Part shown: piece after piece, positions 35,801 to 43,437 of the stretch | Layout of the letters: each line of letters starts with the position of its first letter | Position numbering within the stretch: the stretch's first letter is position 1 | Assembly: GCA_017444825.1 (NCBI GenBank) | Contig: JAFSVU010000056.1 | Coordinates: forward strand, 1 to 64,000 | Reading direction: 5' to 3' | Length of the DNA stretch: 64,000 bases | From: Clostridia bacterium | Lineage (GTDB): Bacteria > Bacillota > Clostridia > UBA1212 | Position numbers and translations under genes: made by a program | The notes under the pieces: generated by a model | The model's input: only the letters and a program-made list of their open reading frames with translations | What the model was told of the DNA's origin: nothing | Database searches by the model: none

Positions 35801-36342
35801 CGATTATTTCTTCGACCGATTTTGATGTCATCAATCAGTGGAAAAACAAATCAAGTCATTTGGTTGTTTATGGACCCAGCGATACGGTACCATCTGGCAT
35901 AACTCCCTTCGAAATACACTTTAAAGGCTATTCTCCCTCTGGCACCGTTACAATAGATGGTGTCTCCTATCCTGCTGTTGAATGTTTGTGCGGAGAGACA
36001 AATGGGTATAAGAAAACATTATTTGGTGAATCCATAACAACTCCTGGCAATGATTGGAATAGCGTTAGAATATCGTTAAATACAAATACCAGCGGACCTT
36101 TAAACGGTGATACTGAATTAATTCGTATGACAATAATTCATGAGATGGGCCATGCGCTTAAGTTGGCTCACCCTAGACATTCGAATTATATAGCCACAGT
36201 ATTAAATGGTAGGGGGGCTTACTCAAATGATAATTGCGTTTGTGCTGTCATGAATCAAGGTTCACCCTCTAATGGATTATTGACATGCGCAACGCCTAAA
36301 TGGCATGATATTATTAATTTGAAGAACAAATGGGGGGGTTGA
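32827..36342 (+). CDS. Secreted modular metalloprotease
   Basis: 1171 residues from ATG 32827 (GAAAGGGG upstream; ATG 32824 adjoining). Signal peptide 1-28 ending VSAVA. Order: N-terminal beta region; DNRLRE-type domain about 310-490 (TWTESTVTWNTIG, FDITNLVKGW); Ig-like BIG2 domain about 495-565 (SWTSSNNSIASVSSSGTVTG); a ricin-like stretch about 570-730; a second Ig-like domain about 730-805; a ricin-type lectin about 815-960; C-terminal metzincin-like protease with HEMGHALKLAH near 1108 and the Met-turn CAVMNQG near 1140. The metzincin Gly is Lys here. Probably a secreted or surface enzyme acting on glycoproteins. Confidence 0.85.
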   Translation: MKRLKPSIISFILTILIIVSSIPVSAVADGKSCLDDPSTCPAYTVSQKSDYSYTNDIVSEEIAEESVDTLACRITDYVDKAQFESQNYAFRVEQDESLNTYVFQKENGKRVVYYLDENVKFIDDNGEIKEKNLSLTLTEKGYSPTCNDIDILLPTTIEKSIQFNYGKFSIAITPSGDYSAEGKSDGKSVSYTGVFGENTILRYTPMLSGLKEDIIVTDKIAPTEYAFILKTNGAFIYSGKDGFYIATNEQSEEKIRLGTVVAYDSKGNESIGNLFVSTVSEGDEYVITISVDSNFLVNENTVYPVTIDPTFIVSDNTHGANAIQDAPIFQGYPNSNFGTYLYDRVGTPDSSYGIGRTVVKLSGFILATEYTTITASQIDNVLFYAKESSGGNTQTINVHPVTNVSTWTESTVTWNTIGSNFNTSVDFGSTMYNGQWSAFDITNLVKGWKTGTYNANCGFILKNSNESNNKSFDSCECPTTGNRPYVVMTYSPTISLNYSTLNIEEGSNSLIVASTQPSGISVSWTSSNNSIASVSSSGTVTGIKAGITQITASITVDGYPYHASCTVYVYLPNGVYYFDNHYKNNRIEFYGNNSYNENDELTGYETDFTAPSLPDGRYQLFKVYYHGSGLYSIRSMIDNSMGWYRLNSSLVSRNIGTSNSSVPNAAKWYIGSNTNGYYIYSQYGTIRTVTCPENFEEDRNIVLSTYSSTNTLQAWSANKITSNYRGITIKNKKTSMSIGESFTFTAITYSTYQSEYSFTVKWRSGNGRIAYAGPNSGSVTALNHGKIDITAYLYSYPSVTSVCTLTVGAPSSATTGINSGSVYMIKNTSKGLYLKASSANSFTLASKDVMDGKQLWYVEWTGSGYKLYSMGVKISNGTNEAMLRGNTPGNSPILQTSLSDKNWSISYSSGYYYLVSTSTSYNGASLSAESSGSYVKCIDLDSETDFARWEFEEISTSTFNNYWTGSYSGQGSTVYVKIVIDSSGTDSVYFNSIISSTDFDVINQWKNKSSHLVVYGPSDTVPSGITPFEIHFKGYSPSGTVTIDGVSYPAVECLCGETNGYKKTLFGESITTPGNDWNSVRISLNTNTSGPLNGDTELIRMTIIHEMGHALKLAHPRHSNYIATVLNGRGAYSNDNCVCAVMNQGSPSNGLLTCATPKWHDIINLKNKWGG

Positions 36343-36344
36343 AA

Positions 36345-37058
36345 ATGAAAAGGATAGGATTTATAAATTTTGTATTAATTATTATGGTCTCTGCAATGTG
36401 TTGTTTATCTGGATGCTCCAATAGTATAGTTGAGCTTTCCTCTTTATCGCTTGAATATGTAGAAGTTGATAATTATATCGATAAAGAAGAAACTGTTTAT
36501 GAAAGTATAGATTGTTATTTCTCTGAACCAACAAAAAAAGGATTAATTGCTAAGATTATTCCTTCTAAATACACGTTTATTTATAATGTATATCGTGACG
36601 AGGACACGGGAAGTATCTTCATTGATGGATACGCGGAATGCACGTGTTCAATAGTCCGTATTAGTCAAAGATACAATAATACCGAGTATAATGAAGGTGA
36701 CAGTATTACAATTCGACAAAGCATATACCTTGAACCTCTTAATGATGAAGCTATGTCTAAGATGTTCAAAAGTATCGGAGCATATAAAAACAATGAAGTT
36801 GTGCTTGGTCAATTCAATGCAAATAACGCATATATAAATGAAAACGACTATAGATTGATTGTTTCAGAAGCAACTATAATTCTTTCAGATAAACAAACTT
36901 ATTTTGCCTTTATCACCATTGAAAAAGGTATTCCATATTTATCGATGATATGCCCTCAAAAAGATGAAGCACTACAGAGGCTCCCTGATGAAATATTGTT
37001 GGGCATATCAAACTTTAAAGCTTTCTTGCTGACAAATGATAATAATCTTTTTAATTAG
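36345..37058 (+). CDS. Lipoprotein of unknown function
   Basis: 237 residues from ATG 36345; GGGGGGG lies seven bases upstream and the stop of the protease gene two bases upstream. Lipobox LSGC with Cys at about residue 24. The mature part is rich in beta strands, with a FIYNVYRDEDTGSIFIDGYAECTCSIV stretch, and no catalytic motif. Tightly coupled to the protease gene, so it is perhaps its membrane-attached partner, chaperone or inhibitor. The gene is AT-rich like the protease gene. Confidence 0.65.
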   Translation: MKRIGFINFVLIIMVSAMCCLSGCSNSIVELSSLSLEYVEVDNYIDKEETVYESIDCYFSEPTKKGLIAKIIPSKYTFIYNVYRDEDTGSIFIDGYAECTCSIVRISQRYNNTEYNEGDSITIRQSIYLEPLNDEAMSKMFKSIGAYKNNEVVLGQFNANNAYINENDYRLIVSEATIILSDKQTYFAFITIEKGIPYLSMICPQKDEALQRLPDEILLGISNFKAFLLTNDNNLFN

Positions 37059-37136
37059 GAAACTACTGATTTAGTTTTTAATTTTTAACCTTAGCCGATA
37101 TGCTTTAAAACTACGTTTTTGCTATTACTCCCGATT

Positions 37137-37171
37137 GGCTGGTTCTCTGATCATCTTTATGAGAACCAGCC
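37137..37171 (+). terminator. Hairpin, first of a tandem pair
   Basis: GGCTGGTTCTC and GAGAACCAGCC form a perfect 11-bp stem, 13-base loop, followed by TTTAG. Confidence 0.7.
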
Positions 37172-37225
37172 TTTAGCGCGGTTCTCATAACATCATTCAA
37201 AATCTTACTCTTTGATACTCCCATC

Positions 37226-37260
37226 GGCCGGTTCTCTGATTATCCTTATGAGAGCCTGCC
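37226..37260 (+). terminator. Hairpin, second of a tandem pair
   Basis: GGCCGGTTCTC and GAGAGCCTGCC: a degenerate repeat of the hairpin at 37137-37171, 89 bases further on, followed by TTTTG. Both repeats include the preceding ACTCCC. Confidence 0.6.
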
Positions 37261-37261
37261 T

Positions 37262-37363
37262 TTTGAGGCCCGGTTTTTTTATGGCTTCCGCAGGCCGGGA
37301 TTTCTTTCAGGCGTGACGGACCGCTTTTCTAACCAATGCGCTCCGCGATCTCAAATCCGTCGT
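37262..37363 (+). repeat. 102-bp direct repeat, right copy
   Basis: Identical to 32437-32538, offset 4825 bases. It includes the terminator-like sequence and runs 35 bases into the 3' end of the GH43-like gene. Confidence 0.85.
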
Positions 37364-38219
37364 CTGTCTCATCTATCCTGAAAAGCCTCGGCCTCTCATT
37401 AGGGTTCACGTTGGTGCTGTGGAGTATCAGGTAAGTGCTGCCGTCAAACCCGTCGAAGATCATGCCGTGGCCCCCGTCCTCGTCATATATGAACCTGTCT
37501 GCGTGGCGCCAGGGTCCCTCTATACTTCCCGAATCGCTTATTGCCAATGCCTGGACGTACCAATACTGTGGCCCCGCGTGGAAGCTTGACCAGAGTAGAT
37601 ACAGTTTACCGTTTCTGCCCCGCCGGAAAAACGGGCCGTCGGTGACATAATTGCTGCCATCCGGATCCGTGAGGGAATATGCCCAGGGGACGTCTCCGGC
37701 CCGGATTATGATGCGGGGCTCTCCCTCAGCCCGTGCAAGATCCGCCGAGAGGGGCATTATATCTATAGTGCCGTCTCCGATCTGGGTCCACTCGTGGCAG
37801 AAGGCGGTCCAGGGCCTTCCCTCATCGTCAACGAAAAACGTGGCGTCAAGGCATGCCCACCCTTCGGGGGTCAGCGGGCCGTCCGTGAAGGGCATAAAAG
37901 GCCCGAGAGGGCTGTCGCTCTTTAATATCTGCGAGCAGCGCAGGCGCTTTTCGCTCCTAAAGCTGGCAAACATGAAGTACTCACCGTTATATTTATGGAC
38001 CTCGGGCGCGAAAAAGTCCCTGTCGGCCCAAAAGTCATCGGGTCTTGTGAAGCATTCTTTGGGCTCGCTCCAGTTTACAAGGTCCTTTGACGTGTAAACG
38101 TCAAGTCCTTTCCAGGGAATGACCCTGGTTTCCGGTCCGCGCCTGGTGCCGTAGAGGTAATATGTGCCGTCTTCCGCAAGAATAAACGGGTCCCTCAGGT
38201 GGATATCTGACAGTTTCAT
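37329..38219 (-). CDS. GH43-like glycosidase (beta-xylosidase/arabinanase type)
   Basis: 296 residues from ATG 38219 (GGAGGACGT upstream; ATG 38318 lies before the promoter). Five-bladed beta-propeller features: LRDPFILAEDGTYYLYGT (catalytic Asp in RDPF), FFAPEVHKYNGEYFMFASF, DGPFFRRGRNGKLYLLWSS, and GPWRHA near 240. No signal peptide, so cytoplasmic and likely acting on short arabino- or xylo-oligosaccharides. The gene is intact here, whereas a 3' scrap of it sits at 32504-32538 beside a copy of its promoter. Confidence 0.85.
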   Translation of the reverse strand: MKLSDIHLRDPFILAEDGTYYLYGTRRGPETRVIPWKGLDVYTSKDLVNWSEPKECFTRPDDFWADRDFFAPEVHKYNGEYFMFASFRSEKRLRCSQILKSDSPLGPFMPFTDGPLTPEGWACLDATFFVDDEGRPWTAFCHEWTQIGDGTIDIMPLSADLARAEGEPRIIIRAGDVPWAYSLTDPDGSNYVTDGPFFRRGRNGKLYLLWSSFHAGPQYWYVQALAISDSGSIEGPWRHADRFIYDEDGGHGMIFDGFDGSTYLILHSTNVNPNERPRLFRIDETDDGFEIAERIG

Positions 38220-38262
38220 ATCGGTTACGTCCTCCAAAATGTGATGGTGATCTGTTTCCGTC

Positions 38263-38291
38263 ATTTTACTACTTGGCGTGTCTTCTGTCAA
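38263..38291 (-). promoter_or_regulatory. Promoter of the GH43-like gene
   Basis: Minus strand TTGACA, 17-base spacer, TAAAAT. Divergent from the + promoter at 38312. A near-copy without its gene is at 32537-32565. Confidence 0.75.
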
Positions 38292-38311
38292 AAAACCAAT
38301 GCCCCGACAGA

Positions 38312-38340
38312 TTGACAAAACCCCTTCCGAATGCTATCAT
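38312..38340 (+). promoter_or_regulatory. Promoter of the P-loop gene and priA
   Basis: TTGACA, 17-base spacer, TATCAT, about 47 bases before ATG 38387. Confidence 0.7.
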
Positions 38341-38386
38341 TTGTGTGAGGTCAAAGGCCATTACACCCCTATGGAGGTTCTAAATA

Positions 38387-38788
38387 ATGATTAAAGTTTT
38401 TTATGGGAAAAAAGGCACCGGAAAGACAAAGCACATGCTTGAGAACGCTAACGAGATCGTCGTTGAAGCGAAGGGAAACGTTGTTTACATCGATGACAGT
38501 AACGAGCAGCTGATGAAGCTGGCGAGGCAGATCAGATTCGTTAACGTTAAGGATTATCCGGTTGAGGGCACAGATGCTTTCATTGGTTTCATTTGCGGAA
38601 TCGCCTCCCAGAATTATGACATAGAGACCATTTTCATAGACGGCCTTAACTACATCGTGGGAGAGGCGGGACTTGAAGCCTTCTTCAGAAGCCTCGAAAA
38701 ATTCGAGAAGCAGAACAATCTCAACTTCTACATCAGCATAAACGGCGACGAGACCAAAACTCCCGAGTTTATAAAGAAGTTCATCTGA
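38387..38788 (+). CDS. Small P-loop protein
   Basis: 133 residues. Walker A GKKGTGKT at residues 7-14 and a Walker B-like strand IETIFIDGLNYI near 81, ending with YISINGDETKTPEF. The size and order suggest a minimal P-loop NTPase of unknown role, perhaps RecA-like and truncated. GGAGG before ATG 38387. The priA gene starts 34 bases downstream, so cotranscription is likely. Confidence 0.65.
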   Translation: MIKVFYGKKGTGKTKHMLENANEIVVEAKGNVVYIDDSNEQLMKLARQIRFVNVKDYPVEGTDAFIGFICGIASQNYDIETIFIDGLNYIVGEAGLEAFFRSLEKFEKQNNLNFYISINGDETKTPEFIKKFI

Positions 38789-38822
38789 AATTGCGCCTTG
38801 CAAAAGGCTGCGGGGAAGAAAA

Positions 38823-41165
38823 GTGAACGCAAGAGTTAGGATCATACGTTCCAATATGAGCTTTGACACAGAATACACCTACAGAGTTCCCGAAGAAATT
38901 TCGAAGAACATCCATGTGGGTGTATTTGTTGATGTGCCCTTCGGAGGCGGGAATAAAAAAGAGCTGGGCGTCGTAGTGGGCCTTGACCCCGATGGAGAGG
39001 ACTCCGTGACCGTGGGGAAGAGAAAACTGAAGCTGAAAGAGGTGCTTTCCGTAAACGGCGGCTACAGGCCTCTTGACACTAACCAATTGGCTCTTGGCGA
39101 TATGATGGCCCGGAGGTATATCTGCGGAGCGGCGGAGGTGTACGGGCTCATGACGGCAAAGCTCCCCAAAGAAAAGGAAGCGCAGATAAAGGTCATAAGG
39201 CTCAGGGTCACGCCGGAGGAGGCGGAGGCATACATAAGAGGACGCAGGGCCGTAAAAGAGGGCGGATTTGCCGCCATAAGGATGCTCTGCGGGAATCCCT
39301 CGGGAGTGCCCGAAAAAACTGTCCTCGGCATATGCGAGATAGGGCCTGCAGTTTTGAAAAGGTTTGTGGACGACGGCATTGCGGAGAGAACTCTTGAGCC
39401 GGCATCCCGGTATGAAAACGAAGATGAGAAGATCTTCACGCCTGAACGGGAAAAGGATCGGGATGATGCCGGAACCGCTCCAGCCTCAAAAAAGCGTGAG
39501 GTGGTACTGAACGCCGGCCAGGAGGAGGCTCTCAAAGCGCTCTCAGAACTCCTTTTTTCAGGTAAATTTTCGGAATTTTTACTTCGGGGCGTCACGGGCA
39601 GCGGAAAGACCGAGGTCTATTTCAGGCTGATAAGGCAGGCCCTTGACTTTGGTTACGGTGCGATACTTCTTGTCCCTGAGATCGTCCTCACCGAGCAGAT
39701 GATAAAGAGGGTCAGGAATGCCTTTGGCGACGGCATTGCGGTGCTCCACAGCAGAATTACCGAGAAGAAAAAAGCCGAGGAATATGCAAGGATCGACAGC
39801 GGAGAGGTGAAGCTGGTCCTTGGCGTCAGATCCGCGGTGTTTGCGCCGGTGAGAGATCTCAAGCTGATAATACTCGACGAGGAGCAGGAGCCCTCGTTCA
39901 AGTCCTTCGACGCAAGGCCTTATTATCACGCCGGTGAAGTGGCGGCAATGAGGCTGAAACAGACGGAAGGACTGCTGGTATACGGCTCTGCAACGCCCAG
40001 AGTGACCACTTACTACAAGGCGGTCACGGGAAAGATCGGTTATGCGTTTTTGAAGGAGAGGGCCTTTGCCCAGAGTCTCCCGGAAGTTAAGATAGTTGAC
40101 ATGAAGGAGGAGCGGGCGTCCGGGAACACCTCGGCGGTCTCCGTTGCTCTTTCGGGCGAGATCAGGGAAAATCTGAAGCGGGGCGAACAGTCGATCATAT
40201 TCCTGCCGAGGCGGGGCTACAGCTCAAAGATAGTGTGCGGCGGCTGCGGAAAAATGATAGTCTGCAGAAACTGCGGCATACCGATGACTTACCACAAAGA
40301 AAACAACAGGCTGGTGTGCCACTACTGCGGCGTTTCAAAACCAATGCCTGAAGCCTGCCCGGGCTGCGGCTCCCGTGAGCTCTCCGGAAATTCCTTCGGG
40401 ACGGAAAGGGCGGAGGAGACGATCTCAAAGCTGTTTCCCGACGTGCCTGTGGTAAGGATGGACTCTGACACCACAAAGGCGGTGGACGGCCACAAAAAGC
40501 TCCTTGAAAAATTCGAGCAGGAGAACGTTCCGATATTGATAGGCACCCAGATGGTGGCAAAGGGCCTTGATTTTCCCAACGTGACCCTGGTCGGAATAGT
40601 CAATGCGGACTCCCTTATGGCCATAAACGAGTACAACGCCAATGAGCGCGCCTTCCAGCTTCTCACCCAGGTGACCGGCAGGGCGGGGAGAGACCCAAGC
40701 AAACCCGGAAGGTGCGTGCTTCAGACCATGAATCCTTCATCCTTTGTGGTCAGGACCGCCGCCACCCAGGATTATGACAAATACTCCGGGATAGAACTTG
40801 ACTACAGGAAAATACTCGAGTTTCCGCCGTATTCTTCGTTTGCCACCGTGACAGTGAGCGGAGGGGACGACAGGGAGATTTTTAAAAACACTCTCTTCGT
40901 AAGATCCGAGATCGAAATAATCGCCAATGAGAAGGGCCCCGGGGACGTAAAGATCCTCTCCGTGACCAGATCGGCCTTAAAGAGGGTCGAGGATAACTAT
41001 TTCTGGTGTTTTGCGGTAAAATCCGCGGATCCTGAGCTTCTTCTGGATATAATGAACAGGCTGAAGGAGACATTGGTCATAGAGGCGTACAAAAAAGGCT
41101 GCGCGTTGCCGGACGGCAGACCCGTAAAGAACTTCAGAATATCGATAGACGCGGAAACAGGCTGA
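38823..41165 (+). CDS. priA: Primosomal replication helicase PriA
   Basis: 780 residues from GTG 38823. N-terminal 3'-DNA-binding domain, Walker A VTGSGKTEV near residue 258, Walker B LDEEQ near 349, zinc-binding Cys cluster (CGGCGKM, CRNCG, CHYCG, CPGCG) near 470-520, and helicase motifs V-VI (GTQMVAKGLDFP, TGRAGRD). It restarts stalled replication forks. Standard length. Linked to the P-loop gene upstream; followed at 87 bases by the HAD gene. Confidence 0.96.
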   Translation: MNARVRIIRSNMSFDTEYTYRVPEEISKNIHVGVFVDVPFGGGNKKELGVVVGLDPDGEDSVTVGKRKLKLKEVLSVNGGYRPLDTNQLALGDMMARRYICGAAEVYGLMTAKLPKEKEAQIKVIRLRVTPEEAEAYIRGRRAVKEGGFAAIRMLCGNPSGVPEKTVLGICEIGPAVLKRFVDDGIAERTLEPASRYENEDEKIFTPEREKDRDDAGTAPASKKREVVLNAGQEEALKALSELLFSGKFSEFLLRGVTGSGKTEVYFRLIRQALDFGYGAILLVPEIVLTEQMIKRVRNAFGDGIAVLHSRITEKKKAEEYARIDSGEVKLVLGVRSAVFAPVRDLKLIILDEEQEPSFKSFDARPYYHAGEVAAMRLKQTEGLLVYGSATPRVTTYYKAVTGKIGYAFLKERAFAQSLPEVKIVDMKEERASGNTSAVSVALSGEIRENLKRGEQSIIFLPRRGYSSKIVCGGCGKMIVCRNCGIPMTYHKENNRLVCHYCGVSKPMPEACPGCGSRELSGNSFGTERAEETISKLFPDVPVVRMDSDTTKAVDGHKKLLEKFEQENVPILIGTQMVAKGLDFPNVTLVGIVNADSLMAINEYNANERAFQLLTQVTGRAGRDPSKPGRCVLQTMNPSSFVVRTAATQDYDKYSGIELDYRKILEFPPYSSFATVTVSGGDDREIFKNTLFVRSEIEIIANEKGPGDVKILSVTRSALKRVEDNYFWCFAVKSADPELLLDIMNRLKETLVIEAYKKGCALPDGRPVKNFRISIDAETG

Positions 41166-41251
41166 CCGTTTGTTGACAAATCTGTTTTTTAATGTAAAAT
41201 TTAACCGGCCGGAGCTTGAATATTGATCCGGTGCAGAAAACGGAGCGCGAC

Positions 41252-42016
41252 ATGATAAAGCTTTTATGTTCTGACATAGATAATACGTTGCTGAAGAAGG
41301 ACGGCGGGGCGGGAGATTCTGTCCTGAAAAGGCTGAAGACAAAGGGCATACTTCCCATGCTTGCCACCGGGAGATCCATTGCGGACGTCTTTGCCATTTT
41401 CAGGGAGTCGAGAGAGAATACCGTTGTGGCGTCCCTTGACGGCGGACTTGTCCTGATTGGCGATTCGGTGCTGGTGGACAGACCTGTTGACGGAAATATC
41501 GTTAGGGCTTTCTTTGACGGTTTCGTGAGAACGGGACCAATGGGCTGCGCCGCCATATTCTACACCGCCGCGGACTGCTATGTTACGGATGAAAGCGCCG
41601 AAAAGATGATGCGTGCCCAGAATTCCATGCAGGGAAGGGTAAAAAGGATCAGCGACCCCCGCGACATACCTTCTCCCGTTTATAAGATTTCGGTCTATTC
41701 GGAGACGGAAAAGGATTTTGACTATCTCTTTGCGGACTGGGAAAACTACATGAACTGCGTCTACAGAAAGGACCACTGGTGCGAGTTTGTGTCCGCGGGT
41801 ACGGACAAGGGCACAGCTCTTTCACTCGTTATGGAAAAGTTTATGATCAACCGGGACGAGGTGATCGCATTCGGCGACGGCGAGAACGATTTCACCATGC
41901 TTGAGACCGCCGGCTGCTCTTACGCAGTGGAGGGAAGCCCCGCCCACAGAGAGGAAAAGGCCGATTTCGTAACAAAGGATGCCGTCCGGACCATCGAGGA
42001 ACTGCTACTCAAATAA
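41252..42016 (+). CDS. Cof-type HAD phosphatase
   Basis: 254 residues from ATG 41252 (CGGAGCG upstream). HAD motif I CSDIDNTLL at residues 5-13 (nucleophile Asp8), motif II LATGRSIAD near 44, a C2 cap, Lys in DKGTAL near 183, and motif IV GDGENDFTML near 206-215. It dephosphorylates sugar phosphates or similar small molecules. The 3' end is directly followed by an AT-rich TAAGTAA/TAACAGG repeat array. Confidence 0.88.
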   Translation: MIKLLCSDIDNTLLKKDGGAGDSVLKRLKTKGILPMLATGRSIADVFAIFRESRENTVVASLDGGLVLIGDSVLVDRPVDGNIVRAFFDGFVRTGPMGCAAIFYTAADCYVTDESAEKMMRAQNSMQGRVKRISDPRDIPSPVYKISVYSETEKDFDYLFADWENYMNCVYRKDHWCEFVSAGTDKGTALSLVMEKFMINRDEVIAFGDGENDFTMLETAGCSYAVEGSPAHREEKADFVTKDAVRTIEELLLK

Positions 42017-42300
42017 ACTTATTACCTGCTTCTCAAATAAACTTATTATCTATTACCTGTTACCTATTACTTATTACTTTAAGCGGCACTCCCTCAAACC
42101 ATTACTTATTACTTTGTCCGGCACTCGCTCGCGTCTCGCACGTTGCATCTCGTCACTTGGCTTCACTTCGTGAAGAATCGCTCCTCGATGAAACGTGGTC
42201 GACGTGGGCCCGCAGAGCACCTTTTACCTGTTACTTCTTACTTATTACCTAAAGCGGCACTCCCTCAAACCATTACTTATTACTTTGTCCGGCACCGCTC
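42017..42300 (+). repeat. TAACAGG/TAAGTAA array with 106-bp core, left copy
   Basis: Flanks are runs of 7-base-like units (TTACCTG, TTACTTA on the + strand). The core at 42116-42221 is about 95% identical, inverted, to 53542-53646. The core contains the hairpin CTTCACTTCGTGAAG (42161-42175). The unit AAGCGGCACTCCCTCAAACCATTACTTATTACTTTGTCCGGCAC occurs twice here. The right end enters the 3' end of the araC-type gene. Confidence 0.85.
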
Positions 42301-43172
42301 TTACTTGATCTATACTCCCCCGGCGTCATCCCGAATTCCTTTCTGAATATCTCGTAAAAATACTTCAGATCCGAATAACCCACCGACCCGGCCGCTGCCC
42401 CCACCGAAAGAGACGTTTCTCTAAGGAGGCGGGCCGCTTCGCTTAATCTCACGCTCTGTATATATCCGACGGGCGTCTGGCCGGTGACTTCCCTGAAGAC
42501 CTTGTGAAAATATCCCGTGCTGACGAAGGCCCTGGCGGCCAGCATCCCACAGGAAATATTGCTTGCGTAATACTCGTTGATGTACCTGACTGCGCTCTCG
42601 GCAATGGCGGCCTTATAAGCAGGGTCCACGCTGCTCTCCGCTGAATCTCTTTTAAGCCTGAATATGGTGACAAGAAGACGTGTAAGGTTTGCGGTGTTGA
42701 TCTTTGAAAAACCGTTCCTCCTGCCTGTGTACTCCCGGAACATCTCCTTGATTATTTCGGACACAGCGTCTGCGTTGCGAAGAAGGATATAAGGCTTCTG
42801 CTCGGCACCCTGTCCCGGCGAGGTCTCAAAAAGATAACTGTAGACGATCTGTATAAAATCGTCGCTTCTGCTCACGGAATCGCCAAGGACCGCCGGATCG
42901 AAATTGCAGTTGTAAATAACCAATGACGAAGGCGGCGTGACCCTGTACCCGTGGGCAACGCCGGAGTTGAACAGCATCAGATCCCCTTTTACGATCTTTG
43001 ACACGTACCCGTCGGCGATCTCATGAACTCCCTCCCCGGAATCCACGTAGGCGATCTCGATAAAACTGTGCCTGTGAAGGTCCACGCTCTCATTGACGAG
43101 ACATTTTTCAACTATTATTTCGCTTCGTTCCGAGAGAAGGATGGTGTCCCCCTCCGAATAGTACTTGCTCAT
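42273..43172 (-). CDS. AraC-family regulator of the BMC locus
   Basis: 299 residues from ATG 43172 (GGAGGG upstream; ATG 43199 is less well placed). N-terminal cupin sensor (LHRHSFIEIAYVDSGEG near 33-49, a likely sugar-binding part) and two C-terminal helix-turn-helix motifs (CGMLAARAFVSTGYFHKVFREVTGQTP, VGAAAGSVGYSDLKYFYEIFRKEFGMTPGEYR). The last eight codons and the stop lie within the repeat element. It diverges from the fucose-isomerase-like gene and may activate the operon in response to fucose or rhamnose; that is inference from position. Confidence 0.9.
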   Translation of the reverse strand: MSKYYSEGDTILLSERSEIIVEKCLVNESVDLHRHSFIEIAYVDSGEGVHEIADGYVSKIVKGDLMLFNSGVAHGYRVTPPSSLVIYNCNFDPAVLGDSVSRSDDFIQIVYSYLFETSPGQGAEQKPYILLRNADAVSEIIKEMFREYTGRRNGFSKINTANLTRLLVTIFRLKRDSAESSVDPAYKAAIAESAVRYINEYYASNISCGMLAARAFVSTGYFHKVFREVTGQTPVGYIQSVRLSEAARLLRETSLSVGAAAGSVGYSDLKYFYEIFRKEFGMTPGEYRSSKSGAGQSNK

Positions 43173-43260
43173 GACGAAAGCCCTCCGGCGCCGTGCCAAT
43201 CATTTGGGGTTTTGAAACATTAGCCCTGCGGCACACGGCCGATACCCCTTGTTTTTTGCA

Positions 43261-43290
43261 ATTATATTCCAAAATAATGCTCAAAAGCAA
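43261..43290 (-). promoter_or_regulatory. Promoter of the araC-type gene
   Basis: Minus strand TTGCTT, 18-base spacer, TATAAT. Confidence 0.5.
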
Positions 43291-43363
43291 TAAAATCGTT
43301 GGGACAGGCACACGCCAATGAACTCATGATCAGAATACCCCAAAAGAAAGCCACTTTCGCCCA

Positions 43364-43392
43364 TTGCTTCCGGAACGGAGAAAACCGATAAT
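43364..43392 (+). promoter_or_regulatory. Promoter of the isomerase-like gene
   Basis: TTGCTT, 17-base spacer, GATAAT, about 46 bases before ATG 43438. A weak -35 fits an activator-dependent promoter. Confidence 0.45.
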
Positions 43393-43437
43393 GAAAACGG
43401 CCGCGGGCAGCGGACAATTCTTTAGGGGGATAATTCT

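Noticed and set aside
42143-42346. Open frames in the repeat elements (also 53303-53620, minus strand)
   Set aside because: They are the same non-coding repeat read in one frame; the two copies differ by an indel and stem-pair changes rather than by codon-wise changes.
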